Source: Monilinia fructicola
Taxonomy: Eukaryota; Ascomycota; Leotiomycetes; Helotiales; Sclerotiniaceae
Direction: 5' to 3'
DNA: 64,000 bases
Assembly (NCBI GenBank): GCA_008692225.1
Contig: VICG01000003.1
Coordinates: forward strand, 427,501 to 491,500
The translations under genes were made by a program, and so were the position numbers. This document shows positions 26,253-38,328 of this stretch, in pieces. The notes under the pieces were generated by a model. The model was not told the DNA's origin. It ran no database searches and was given only the letters and a program-made list of their open reading frames with translations. The stretch's first letter is position 1. The number at the start of each line of letters is the position of its first letter.

Positions 26253-27920
26253 AGTTGCGTGTTTATTTTGTTTTTAGGGTATAGTTTGAAGTATTTGGGC
26301 TGACTGGGTTTTTGTCGCCATTAACTACGATATTTTTCTATATGTAATGTTATAATGGTCCGAATACCTTGGTAGGCGACAGTGAGTCATTTGGTGCCGA
26401 GTATGTTTGCCTTGGTAGATGCAGGCTTTATTTTGATTCCATGTGAGATTTCTCCGCTCAAAGTAACACAAAACAAGGGTCCGATCGGCCGCAGTACACG
26501 GGCGGTGTTTAGATTACTATATTGACCTGTCTGTCATTTGGGTGTCGGAAAGGCGAGAATGGGTTCATATTATATCTAATAGTGTGCGAGAGGTAACATA
26601 AGCTAATATATCTGTGGTTTGAAGGTTTAGATGGTGATGAAGGATCACAAAAGGCTCAACAATACAGTTGTCGAAATTGAACATTGAAATATTACGTAAT
26701 CGTGTGTAATTGTAGCACCAACAATTTCATTTCCATTTTATGTTTTGTATTGATATCATTCTAGCAGAAATTTCCTTTCCGGCAATCGAATAATAAATTA
26801 TTACTATACCTTTTTCTGATTTATTCAATAATGGTGCCCTGATTCGTGACTCAATGTCCGCGTCAACCTCCTATTCTGGTAGCGAGGAACCCTGAATGCA
26901 CGGACCATCACTACACCAGCTTTGTTTATTCATGTGAGTTGATAGACCCATCTATACAAACCGTGAATCTACCTGTAGTCACACTAGAAGCTTCACTCTC
27001 ATGATTAGATCTAATTTCATGCCGTCTTGTGAAACTCTTGAACAGATAGCCAAAAAACAATGCCCATACAACTTCTACCGATAAATCTAAGCACTACTTT
27101 CCCCTCGCTGGCAGAGCAACCGATGGCTATTTCAGAGAATATCTAGCAACAGCTACATCTTTCCGATACATCGAGAGAGGAGTTTTGTTATTCCCGCCTC
27201 ACAACTATGTCTTTATGCACCGAGCTTCATAACTTCTTTCTAGATTCGTTTCACCTTCACTCTTGATTGGTACTTTTACTCATCAATTCTCATATCATTC
27301 AGCTAACGCAAGGTTTCGGCATCATCAAGACATCCATCTGCCACTTTTGTTACTGCCTCAAAGTTGTACCATCGGCATTTGCGTGTCAAAATTGTCCAAT
27401 CATAGCCAATATACACCAGACACTCCTTCAAAGTCGGGATAATCTCGGAATATTCAGTCAATCCCATGCGATCGTGACTGAATATACCGTGACAAATCAT
27501 TCCTGTGGAATGTGTAGTACTAGTTTGTATTTTGTCAGTTCCAGATTCCTTCAAATGAGATATCTTTCACTTGCACTAGATGAGATTGAAACCTGGGAGA
27601 AAATATGGTTTCGTTAAGAGATGTGAATAGGATTTTGAAGTAGTAAATTAAACTTAATATATAATCATATAAGAATATTGGCTCTAGCTGGAATGAATAC
27701 GAATCAAGATCTAGTTATATTAAGAATATAGAACACAAAAATCCACTTAAATAGAGAAATCCATTTAAAATCCACATGATCATACTGTAACAGTGGCTAA
27801 ATAGTACACGCGAAGTGGTGTATACTTTAAAGCTGATTCCTGTTCTTGACTCTTTTGCGTCAACTCATTCACCTGATATAGAGCCACATTTGTGGTTCGA
27901 CAATTAATGTGCAAATTCAA
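26253..27920. other. Gene-poor interval
   Basis: No complete gene. A minus-strand frame at 27303-27554 (including LKECLVYIGYDWTILTRK and KVADGCLDDAETLR) looks protein-like but has no partner exons that I can join, and I cannot name its family. Confidence 0.4.
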
Positions 27921-29448
27921 TTATACCCTCCCATAATCTGATTGCCGTCTTTTAAGTGCCGTCGCAGCAAGTAGACCACGAAATACATTCACGGAAATGG
28001 AGTTCTGCAGACTCTCATCCTCTCGCTTTCTCTTCTTTGGAATATTCAAATATTCATCATTTGTATTTGTCATCTGGACATCTGATAATATTTTAGGAAA
28101 AAGAATCAAAGTGATACTTCTGAGGCGTACCGACGATACTCTCATCAGCTGATGACATCAAACTTTCTGAAAGTGCTATGGGTGACTTGGGTGAGGTTTG
28201 AAGACCGCCCAGAAACTTGAGAATGAGGTTCTTGTTTGCTTCTTTGTCTGGTTCTGCCAGTGGTTGATTATATCGCGTATTCGTTTCGTTTCTGGACCAG
28301 GAGAGTTTATGCCGTCCCAGAGAATGGTAGACGCTCCAAAATCTCCCTGGCCAATTAAATTCGACAAATCTTTCGAGAGGTCTTGAATCATTCTCTTGTT
28401 GATCGTTTTGGTGAAGACAAATCGAACGCTAAGAGTATCGTTCGTCTCATTAATCCTCTCCATATTTATTCCATTTGAGACTCCTGTTAAGGACTTTTCA
28501 TCCAATGGTCCAAGGACAATCTTTCTCAAGCAACCGATGGGACTCCCCTCTATAAGTCTTGGAGCTTGGTCCTCAGGGAGTTTTGGGGCGTGGTATATTT
28601 TATTCACCAATTCCGTTGTGCTGAATCGTCTTCCAGGCTTGTGTTTTATCATATATTTCAAAGCCCAGATCAATGCAGAAGTGAAGGACTCTGGGCCAGG
28701 TTTCTTAGTGGTGGACCCTTGTGAAGTTGCTGCTATGTATTCGAATGCTCTTCTGGTAAAGTCCGAGCCCCGAACGTTGCGGTTCATCTCGCCTGCATTA
28801 CAACAATCAAAAATGACAAGGACATCACTGCGAGTGTGCCGAATGTTATTTTCTGCTGAATTCCAAACAACCTCGTGTATTTCTTTGTTCTCACCCGGAT
28901 TGAGAGTGGAAGTACTGCTTCAAGTCAGTAATCATTTCTTCTTGAGTTATAGTAGCAGACTCTTACCCAGTCAAGTTCAATGCGCCCTTTACTTCTCCCA
29001 GTCTAGCGTGCCCGGCATAATAAAAAATAAGCAGGGTGTTCGGGTCATCATGATTCCGGACAAATTCAGCTAGATAGAAATTGATCTGAACTTGAGGATG
29101 TCGCCCTGGGTCTTGCTTTCAAAATCCTTTGCGTTGTCTTATATCCGAAGGTATTTCGGAAAACATCATCAAGTTCTTTGACCTAATTTTCATTAGCTTA
29201 GAAAAACCACCTAACCTTACCCGGAGATTTGATACCTCTTGATCTACATGAAGGTCATCATCTTCTGGATGCCAAGACAGCAAAAGAACATGTGCTTGAC
29301 GGTAAGCGACCGCAATATTCTTTGCACCCATTTGTTCATCCCAAATTGCCTTCAGTTGGGAATCCTTAGAGGCTGCTTTATCTTGGTAACTATCTATTTC
29401 GGCGATGTTTGACGCCTTTACGCTTTTAAAATCATCGGGAAACGACAT
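27921..29448 (-). CDS. Caspase-like (peptidase C14) protein, disrupted as read
   Basis: Member of the caspase/metacaspase fold, cysteine proteases cutting after acidic or basic residues. The His motif LLIFYYAGHARLG lies near 29020 and the Cys motif VLVIFDCCNAGEMN near 28800, so both dyad residues are kept; AYRQAHVLLLSWHPEDDDL near the N-terminus fits the first strand of the fold. Start MSFPDDFKSV at 29448. Introns: 28915-28966 (joins LNLTG to TSTLNPGENKE) and 28082-28130; the last exon carries a basic NLS-like PKKRKRED. Problems: the first junction would be a 38-bp intron (29183-29220), a frame change is needed near 29110-29120 before PGRHPQVQINFYLAEF, and probably another near 28215 (to LGGLQTSPKSP). 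It is divergent to the small gene at 29898. Possibly a decaying cell-death protease; domain call firm, activity unproven. Confidence 0.75.
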
Positions 29449-29897
29449 TTCTAGTTTGCCACAGGGCTTTGAGTACAATCGAATGGTTCTGAAAGAAAAA
29501 GAAAGTTTAGCTGAAACATTGTAACAGTAGGGGGGACAAAATTTGAACTACATCATTTATGTAGAAGCCCGCACTCAAATTATTCGAACAGCTCCTTTGA
29601 AGATGTGATACATGGAGTGAGGCAGAAAGTGGCTGAGTAAGCTAAAAATGAACTTCCACCAGAAACTCATTTATTTGGCTGTCACAGCCTCATTATCTAT
29701 TCTTCAGCATTTAGCCGATCCATTAAATTAGGTTGTACCAGATAGAGGCTCATCAAGGCCACATAAATATTGATCGAAAGATCCTCACGCAAGGCTTTTC
29801 TCTAGGCAAACTCATTTTCTTTGTAAATCAACCATTGACAGTTTATTTCAGCACGCTGCATTATCTTCAGAAAACCGCCATCAGTGTGCCTTACACC
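29449..29897. promoter_or_regulatory. Shared divergent promoter region
   Basis: About 450 bp between the start codons of the caspase-like gene (minus) and the 93-aa gene (plus). The layout allows co-regulation; no defined factor site is claimed. Confidence 0.45.
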
Positions 29898-30289
29898 ATG
29901 TCAGAGGCACCGTCGGACAATAAAGAGATCCTTGTAAGTTCACTGATTGGAGAAATTCCCTAACCTTCCTACTGATATTCAAAAGAGATCTAAAACGCCC
30001 GAGGATCGATCAAGTTATACAGAATCCGGAAAGCCTGCAGATGTAAGTACTGTTCTTCAAACCTCTGCTTGTAGAAAAGAGACTCTGACACTCGTGATAG
30101 TCAATTGCATTGTTCAATGCCGAAGATCATGCTTGGCTCAGAGTTCCGAGACAAGGAAACTTTGACTTCATAATTGCCGCGAGAAAGCAAGAGAATGGGA
30201 AGTTTGTTTATCAAGTCAAAGATCCCAAAAGCGGGGTACTGTATGAAGAAGGTGCATGGTTCAAACAGGAACAGCTCAGTTCAGTTTGA
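29898..30289 (+). CDS. 93-aa protein of unknown function, SH3/Tudor-like strand pattern, three exons
   Basis: Exons 29898-29933, 29986-30042 and 30101-30289 join in frame across introns of 52 bp (GTAAGT, CCTAAC, AAAG) and 58 bp (GTAAGT, TAG). The product starts MSEAPSDNKEIL, has a short Ser/Asp-rich leader, then SIALFNAEDHAWLRVPRQ, IIAARKQENGKFVYQVKD and GVLYEEGAWFKQEQLSSV. The alternating strands and the KFVYQVKD...YEEGAWF pattern resemble small beta-barrel reader modules (SH3, Tudor or chromo-like); this is a resemblance, not a family match. No signal peptide or membrane span. It is divergent from the caspase-like gene and followed by the DUF6594 gene on the same strand, which suggests a linked role. 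Confidence 0.65.
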
Positions 30290-30561
30290 TCATGCGGATC
30301 ATTGTGGGGAGGGGGTTGATTGGTTGCATGCAACAGGAGGCTGTACTTCAATAAATTTATCATGCATATCGCCTTTTGTAGAAACAAATCCCATAGCCAA
30401 GGACTCATGTGGCATTGTTGTCGCCCATCTGTTGGAACATCATAGCCTCGACAACCCGCCTTAGTTGTAACCATTTATATTTGATAGTTATATAACTAAC
30501 ATGTTTTATCAACTTTAGTTGGAGGCGTCAATCTACATTTCATTGATAATTTTCAAAAACA

Positions 30562-31886
30562 ATGGGCTTAACAGCATTACCATTATATAACTCCCCGTGC
30601 AAACCATCTCTCACTTGCACCAAATTCCCGGAAGGAAGTACCTTTTCGACGCAATCATCGAAGTCAACATACGTAACCAGCATGCTCTCCAAATGCAGAG
30701 CAAAGCTTTCTCAATGGCTTCACTGGAGCTCGAAAAACCTTAGCAGTAGTGAAAATCCACGCACGCCTCGTATCAGAACCCGTAAGCTTATGTCACCAGT
30801 ACTGCAAACAGATATTCAGTTGACCAATCATAACACATTAGTTTCCAAAGATAAAAAAAGCTATCGATCCTTGAGTATTTTCCTCTCAAGCGACGATAAT
30901 TTTAAACTTTATCGAGGCTTTGAATATCTTCATTCCCGTCTACTTCTTCATAAACAAGATGATATTCGCCGGCTTGAGTTAGAGCTAGACGAAGTAGACG
31001 ATCTGGATGAAGCAGATGATGCGCCTGATAAACTCCGTGCAAGGTCTAGAATCCATGATGTGGCTGTGGAGAAGAGAGAAGTTGCTGAAAGTGAAGCCTT
31101 AAGGACAAGAAGTATAATATTGGAAGAAATAGAAGAAAAATTGGCCTCCTATGGTACATAATCTTCATCAACAAGCCGAATTTGGGCATGATTTGCTGAC
31201 TTTCAAATAAGATGATCTATTATCTAGAACCAAACTTTTGAATACGATGAATCGACCATCTGAAAGCGACTATCGAAGTGTTGAGAGCTATATTTTCGAC
31301 AAAAAGCCTCTAATTGACGAGGAGCAAGGCTTTATCTATGAGAAAAACGATCTTGTGACATTACGCGAGGGAAGAGAAGGTGCTTTTCTCGACACACTAA
31401 TTGAAAGATTTCTCCAAGTGTTCCATTGCGAATTTTTACAGGTACTTCTACTTCCTCTTCCTTTTCATCAATAAGTTCCAAGCTCACAACTGAGTACAAG
31501 TCACTCTTCTGCACCCCGGCGGACCGTGCTAAGACAGACGACCCCGATCTTCACTACTACAGCAAATCCCGCAAAAATATATTCATGACTAGCCTGCTCG
31601 TCCTCATCCTTCTCCTTCTTCTAATCCTCCCAGTCTTCATTCTTTACAACCTTACAGAGCATCATAGTCTTGATATCACGTACACAGTTAGCATCGGGGT
31701 GTTGCTGGTTTTTACGCTTGTGTTTTCTGCTGTTCTCACGTTATTCACGCAGGCAAAACGACATGAGATCTTTGGAGCGGCTGCAGGGTAAGTTGAATCC
31801 TTTCACTCGGGAAGCCAAAAGCTTACCAATGTAGATACTGTGCTGTTCTGGTAGTATTTATCAGCAATATTCCGAATGTGGCTTGA
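30562..31886 (+). CDS. DUF6594-type membrane protein, one frame break as read
   Basis: Matches from memory the fungal DUF6594 family, C-terminally membrane-anchored proteins of unknown function. Seen: variable N-terminus (about 105 aa), YRSLSIFLSSDDNFKLYRGF and YLHSRLLLHKQDDIRRLE (family start), acidic/basic coiled coil, KPLIDEEQGFIYEKNDLVTL, then two hydrophobic C-terminal segments (SLLVLILLLLLILPVFILY; VSIGVLLVFTLVFSAVLTL), QAKRHEIFGAAAGYCAVLVV and the stop. Introns 31154-31211 (58 bp) and 31788-31834 (47 bp) keep the frame. One break is needed at the TTT run near 31409-31412, between LIERF and SPSVPLRIFTG, equal to a missing base. Neighbour of the 93-aa and caspase-like genes; its membrane end makes it a possible effector, by inference. 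Confidence 0.8.
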
Positions 31887-32721
31887 TGGAAGATATCGTT
31901 GGATCCTTCGAATTCAAACATCCCATTAATTTTGCCAACAAAGAAGGGGCGTAGCTCTTTGAATTGTTATATGTTCATGTCAAATCAGATATATATATAT
32001 ATATCACTTGATTATCTGTATTTGAATCTAATGACTGTAAATTTTGTTTCTTTGCCTCGACGCACCGATCACGACTGGGGGTAAGGATGTACTGATGGTG
32101 AATAATCATTCCAAGAGATGAGATCGATATTTAACTAAAAGGGTGCCTTAGCTGGAATGATGGTATAGTTGTGGACTGGACTGAGTTAAATTAATTTTGT
32201 TTTTATGATTGCGTCTTCTGAATGAAATGTCACGGTCCTCGAATTTATTGTTAAATGTCGCACACGGCTTGTGTAGTGAGCACCGTGACACTTGAGCGTT
32301 TCAATTTCGATCCAAGAAAGTTCTCAAAAGATTCATACTTGGTTTTCTTTACACAGGGATGAAGGCCGACGGCACCTTTCCAATGAATCACCAACCATCT
32401 AAAGGAACAGTAATACCATACCTTCATTCGCATAAAAAAACATTGAATACCATAAAATAGCCAGCGTGGTGTGCAAATCAATATGTGCGATGTGCGAGAC
32501 CGATGAGATGTGGATAGGAAGCCCCTTTTCAAGTTCGGCTAATGAGGAGAGGAGAGCACGGACTGGGTCTGGGGTTCAGAACGTGGACTGTGAGAACTTG
32601 GGCAGAATATCCATGGATCATTACTGGACGCTGCATTGAACAATGGATAGCCCTCTTCACAATACACAACACAACATCGGTTTCTTTGGTATCTTACACT
32701 TACTTGGATATTATGCTGCTG
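31887..32721. other. Gene-free interval
   Basis: Downstream of DUF6594; a short TA repeat near 31988-32004; no gene seen. Confidence 0.5.
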
Positions 32722-33241
32722 TAAGAGTTGTGGCCATAGCTTATCGTACACCTTACGTTTTTGCACCAAAAACCTCTATTTTTTCAACTCTTTAACATCC
32801 TTGATAAATTATTAAATAATGTGAAAATTTTTTATAATTTTTAAATAAATATATAAAAAATTATTAAAAATTTTATAAAAATAAGCTAATTTTTTTTTAT
32901 AATTTTTTTTGATAAAATGTTTAATTTTATAAAATTAAATAATATAAAATTCTTAAAAAAATCGCCTATTTTATATAGGAAAAAAGTGTTACATATAAGA
33001 TTGTTTTTAAAAAATTTTAATTTTAAAAAAGCATAACTTCTTTAAATAAAATAAACAGAAAATAAACGGTTTTATATTTTGTATTTTATCAATTTCAAAA
33101 TATAATTAATAAAAATTTTAGAAAAATATATAAATAATTATAAAAGTTATTAAAGTTTTTAATTTGTATAAAAAAATGAATTTTGTAGGGATTATATAAC
33201 GAAAACATAAGGTGTGCGATAAGCTGTGGCCGCAACTCTTA
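32722..33241 (+). mobile_element. MITE, family A copy 3 (about 520 bp)
   Basis: Best preserved copy. The left end AGAGTTGTGGCCATAGC and right end, complement AGAGTTGCGGCCACAGC, pair over about 35 bp (also GTACACCTTA against TAAGGTGTGC). TA at both borders, AT-rich inside, no open frame. It has fewer transitions in its ends than the copies at 7.7 and 17.3 kb. Confidence 0.9.
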
Positions 33242-33668
33242 CTTAGGGATTGGTGACTTGGAAAAATTAAATTTTTCTAGGACATTTGTACATATTAGAT
33301 ACAGCCGGTACTTGTTCATATCGAATCACGATACTGCGCCACTTTTAAGAAAAATCACATGGAGCCAGGACAACGACTAAATTGCTAGTCTAATGGACTG
33401 ACAGTTACCTTGAATCAGAGACCATTTTACATACCAATACCCATAAGACTCGCAAAACTCCCCCAAAGTTAAATTGGTATCTCTATTCCGCTTTGTGATG
33501 AAAGCAAGCCCATATGCAATACAAAAAAAATTCATGCATCAACCATTGAACCAGCCCCAACTGCATGCATCCTACATGCCCGACCCTTTCGTTATATAGA
33601 AGCCCCTCAAATCGTACGCGTGATGGTGAACCGTGAAATAGAAAACTGTTACAAAAAATCTGGTCTTC
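33242..33668. other. Intergenic
   Basis: Between the MITE and the 3' end of the Crb2-like gene; nothing seen. Confidence 0.5.
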
Positions 33669-36600
33669 TCATTCCTCAATGAGCTGACCAAGTATCAAAC
33701 TTTGAATAATAATCTCATCGTTAATCACTCGAATTCGCTTTGGTAATGGCGTTGTGACATCATCTCCCATATTAGATGCTCGCTTTCGCTTTCGCTGGCC
33801 CTTAGCAGCACCGATTGGAGTACCTTCAAACACGGTTGCTTCCGCGTCCGGTTTACCATCCATATAAAGCCAATCATAGCTGGACTCTCTGCTTTCTGCA
33901 TCCAAAAGCATTTCCCTAGCCTGATTCAAGTCTTGTGCTTGGCCAAGACGAGTTGGTCCAAGGGCTTGAGTCAGGAATGTATATGGTTTCCTTTTTTCTC
34001 CTGCTTTTCCTTTACCTGTGACAATCAAGATAGACTTGCCTCTAAGCAGTTTCGATCTTTCCGCGAATGTGTTATTAAGAGTAGCATCAGTGGCAGGGTA
34101 AGGGCGCAGATAACGACTCTTCATTGCTCCGCCTAAAAATGTAGAGTGCCCAGCGCATAGGAGGTATGGCAGCCAATCAGTGATAGTTCCCCTCTTCACA
34201 CAATCGGATATCCACCTTCCTGATATGCAAGGAAATCCAAGGGCCAGTGCCTGCATATATTTGGTCTTTCTCGAATGCTCATCTGCAATAAGTGCTACAA
34301 AACCGACGTTTGCTGCTGAAGAAGCAATCTCAAGATCAGTTTCGCCAACTTCTCTCTCTTCGGTTCGAGATTTAGATGATGAGATGGTAAATAGGCTTTC
34401 GAAACCATCCTCTAATATTCGACCGCCATGTTGCTTAATCAAACGAGCGGCATGATCTTTGTCCTTTTCTGCCCCTACGTAGGAGACAGCAAACGCCATA
34501 TCGCTGAACAATTTATCGCTCGACTTCCTACTATGCAAAGCTGCTTTGGGACGTGGACTTGACAGCGCCAAGGGGTCTTCACTTTCTTCGTCTAGAGGGA
34601 GTCCTGACTTCTTCTTCGACAGAGGTACCATCGTATTGGCAAGTTTTTCGCATGGAGTGGTAGACTTACGCGGGCGACCTCGTTTCGAAGCCGGCAGAGG
34701 AGTCTCATCCATCGTTTCACTGGAAGTGGCAGCGCCGTTCTGTTTTAGATGACTTTTCCTATTCGAATTCGAATTCGAAGTCGAAGTCAGATGAGGTTCA
34801 TCAGTGGATAGAACTGAAGTCGAGGTTGTAGAGCATACGCTTGAAAGCCTGGTATTCCGAACTGGCTTTTTTTGTGTCTTGGGGGAGGATATCTGCTTCT
34901 TTACCTGGCTCGTTGAGACTCGACTAGATTTGCGTCGTTGTGTTTTTGGCAATGGAAGTTGTGGTTCATCTGTTAGAACTCTTTGATGACTCTCCACGTT
35001 ACCTTCAGTTGTAGCGGCCGATGACAAATTCTTTTCCATATCAGCCTTAGGAGCATGCATAAGAGGAGATAATTCAGACGGTTCAGTTGATTGCTCTGCT
35101 TCACGTGAATTACGTTCAACCGATTCAGTTTCAGAGCCCTGTCTTACTAGAGGAGTCATTGGATATTCCGCCGCTGGAGTGGGAGGGTCTAGTATACTTG
35201 GGGCCGATGAAAGTCCTGATGAGACTGGCGCAGCAGAGTCGTCAGGACCCAGAGCAATTGGGTTGGGTGCGGTGGCAACCGGTGGGTGAAACTGAAGTTG
35301 TCGATTCGTAATCTCTTCGTTGGAAAGACCCATAGCTTCATTAAACTCTGTATCCTCGGTGAATCCTGGCAGATCATCAAATTGATCATCATTTAGCACA
35401 CTGAAAGAGACGTCGGCGATCTCAGTCATAGGCTTCAGTCGATCTGTAGCCGGACTCGTCTCGGGGATACTGGAGGCAACACCATCTGACAGCATGCCTT
35501 GCATTTGGGCGACCGGTGCCATGACAATTTTGCTCTTGATGAACCCCTCATTCGACAACAATCCGCGATCCTGATTGGTGAGATTAGGCCCATCGGAACC
35601 CCTACGCTTGGATTTTTCCACCTCATTAATTATGCTACCGTCCGAGATTAGAGTCTTCTCCAGGCTTGCAGGTTGTTGTACTTGTTTTGGTAGCCCCTGA
35701 GATTGACTTATTGGTTCTGCGTCACTCTTCACAAAAGCTATAGAAGTTAGTGGGTTTTTCCGGGGTCCAGGCACCGGAGAACTTGCAACTAGGTTGCTTG
35801 ATACAGGAGCTCCTTGAGAATCGGCAATAATATCCTGTTGTGTTGGTTGAGTATCTCGTGCATCAAAATCTTCACACTGTGTTACGTAATCCTCCTGTCT
35901 ACTTCGACGTCGTCCACTTGCAGGAACCTCCACGGTGGTCGGGGTTGACTCAGACGCTTGCGGGGAATGGGATGATGTTAACTCTGAAGAAGTTCGTTGA
36001 TGATTCCTTGGTCTGGGGGGGATGATAGCTGCAGCCGGAATGGGCTTGCCGTCTTTTGCAGAACTGGGTCTAACGGATGAGCTCGGTCGCCTCAGCGTAA
36101 CCTTGTTCATGTCTTCGCGTACTCTCTTATCTATCTCAGCTCTTTTTTGTTTTTTAGACATAGGCTCAACATCTGAGTCTGATTCGGAGCCGGAAGATAC
36201 TCCAGTATTCCTTAGCATCCTTCTTCTCTCCTGAGACTCTTTCATGGATATATAGTGATCCTGAGGTTCGGGGATAAATGCTGGTTTTCGCAGGCCGGAA
36301 TTAAAGGATGTTGCTTTAGCAAGAACTCGGGTAGGAGTTAAAGATACGGGCGTTTCCACAGATATTGAACGTAGAAGAGATCGTACAGCACCCTGGGATA
36401 TTCCATTTACAATTTCCGAACGTCCAACAAGAGGTGAAGGTTCTTCCTCCTGCGAATATCGAAATCCATCATAGGCATCCGGTGATGGTCTAGAAGAAGT
36501 AGGGCTGCCGCCTAGTTTTCCGATCGATGATGGCTGAGTTGCACCAAAGAGCTCATGCTGCTTCATCACACTACCTTTGTCGGAAAAAGGATTGACTGAC

Positions 36601-37579
36601 GGAGCTGGAGTCTCGGGTTGGAAATGATGTTCTTGCGTAGAGTCTCTAGTAGCGGGCGCAACAAGAGGATCTTGGGACTCGAAGTAATGTTCATCAGGTC
36701 CTGATGTTGGTTGGAATCCATCGAAGTCTATATGTCCAGTATCGTTCTCCTCATATGTACGTGCAGTCCACCCTGTATGTGTAGAATTCGATAGCTTGGA
36801 AGGGTCTCCAGACATATTTTGAGATTGAAGCTCGGGCAGGTCGTCTTGTTGAATTGCAATTGGCGGGCTCGAAGAAAATTCGACACCACTGCCTTCCACA
36901 TCCTGATCTCTCGACCGATGTGATTCAAACGCTTCGTAAATGGACGCAGAATTCTCTTGAGTGGGAGACAGGTTGCTCTTTTGAGTCAATTCCTCCTCCG
37001 ACATTTCTCTCAATCGCGCAGTTTTAGTGTGTGGGTGTTGCGGACCGTTGCTTTTAATTGGCCTCAATTTGTTCTCATTGTCTCGTTTGCGTTTGAGGGT
37101 ACAAGATACAGAATTTGAAGAAGTAGAGTTGAAAATGAGAGGAAGACCATCATTTGTTTGTTTAATTTGATATGCAGGATCGGAATTTTGTTCGCTGATT
37201 GTGTAATCAATATTGTTCGATGCTCTAGCAGCTTGTATGTCATTAGATATACTCCTCGCTCGACCGTTGTAGGAATGGTTATCTGTCGCGTGAACTAGGA
37301 AGCTTCCTGACGCGACAGTCGGCGTTGGCGTGTTGCTGCCCGCGGCCGGTTTCTCCGAGTTACTACTCTATTGGTGAAAAATAACATGTCAGTGCCGCCC
37401 TTGTAACTTTTGTAGTGCTGTGATTTGCTGAATGTGAATATGAAATGGAAAGGTGCAGATTGTCTATATCTTACCGAGATAATTGCTTCTTGCAATTCTC
37501 TACATTGCTGGGTATCAAACTCTTGTGTGCGTTCAACATCCTCAGCCACTTGCTCTGCCTTTTCTCTGGTTCTAAACAT
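33669..37579 (-). CDS. DNA-damage checkpoint adaptor with tandem BRCT (Crb2/Rad9/53BP1-like)
   Basis: Mediator that brings checkpoint kinases to damaged chromatin. Two exons, 37579-37475 and 37367-33669, intron 37368-37474 (GTAAGA, TAG), give 1267 aa from MFRTREKAEQVAEDVERTQEF. The long middle is Ser/Thr-rich and disordered with many SQ/TQ sites (for example DTQPTQQD), as expected of ATM/ATR targets, basic patches and an AT-hook-like KRGRPRK near residue 940. The last 280 or so residues form two BRCT repeats: ARLIKQHGGRILEDGFESLF, TKYMQALALGFPCISGRWIS (hallmark Trp), then KSILIVTGKGKAGEKRKPY and the end IIIQSLILGQLIEE, as in fungal Crb2 relatives. I could not see a clear Tudor domain. The frame is intact throughout. 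RAD17, in the same pathway, lies at 55.3 kb. Confidence 0.85.
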
Positions 37580-38328
37580 GATTCAGTTATCATAGTCAAG
37601 ACAATATGATTAACAAACTCAAGTTGAAGTTAAATGAATTGAATTGGATGGAATTGACTTGAGTAACAGAGGATGATGTAGATGTATAATCAAGAGGATG
37701 GATGATTGATGATGTCGCGAAAATAAAACGCGATGAAGTTCGCGGGATTATGATTTTAGTACGCCACCTTGACAGGTGAACACGTGATTTACACTAAGTA
37801 AGTGTACCTAGTCCAAAAGGACAAAGGAGAAGGTTGATCATGAGTCAGTGACTTATTAGGTTGTTGTTAATCTACCATCGTGAGGTTATATAGACCTGAT
37901 GGTCGTAGCCGCCATATTTAATGCCATGTCTAACAGCACTACAAGCGGCGTGTTAGAAGATAACCTAAGACTTACAAACAGTACTGCAGACAGCCCTGGA
38001 GGGCTATTCATACAGCATTGAGCATATGCATATAGAACTCCATGGAGCATTTTATTCATTAATATCATTTCAATCTTGCAAACGAGATTGAATAGAACTA
38101 TTCACTTCCAGTAAGGAATGTTGTGGATTAATGCAGTATCCATCTCTTAATTATCAAAATAAAGATTTGTTTGGAAGAACTTGCACAAATTATGGCGGCC
38201 AATTGGAGCAATCCAAGATGAAAAGGAAACTATTCAAAGCTGTTCGAAAGCAAGTATGTTCTCCCTCTTTATATATCGATACAGAATGATTGCTTGATTT
38301 AGAAGATTTGTTCCTTCCTATAAGAATG
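37580..38328. other. Intergenic, promoter side of the Crb2-like gene
   Basis: Upstream of the Crb2-like start; no gene and no clear site seen. Confidence 0.45.
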
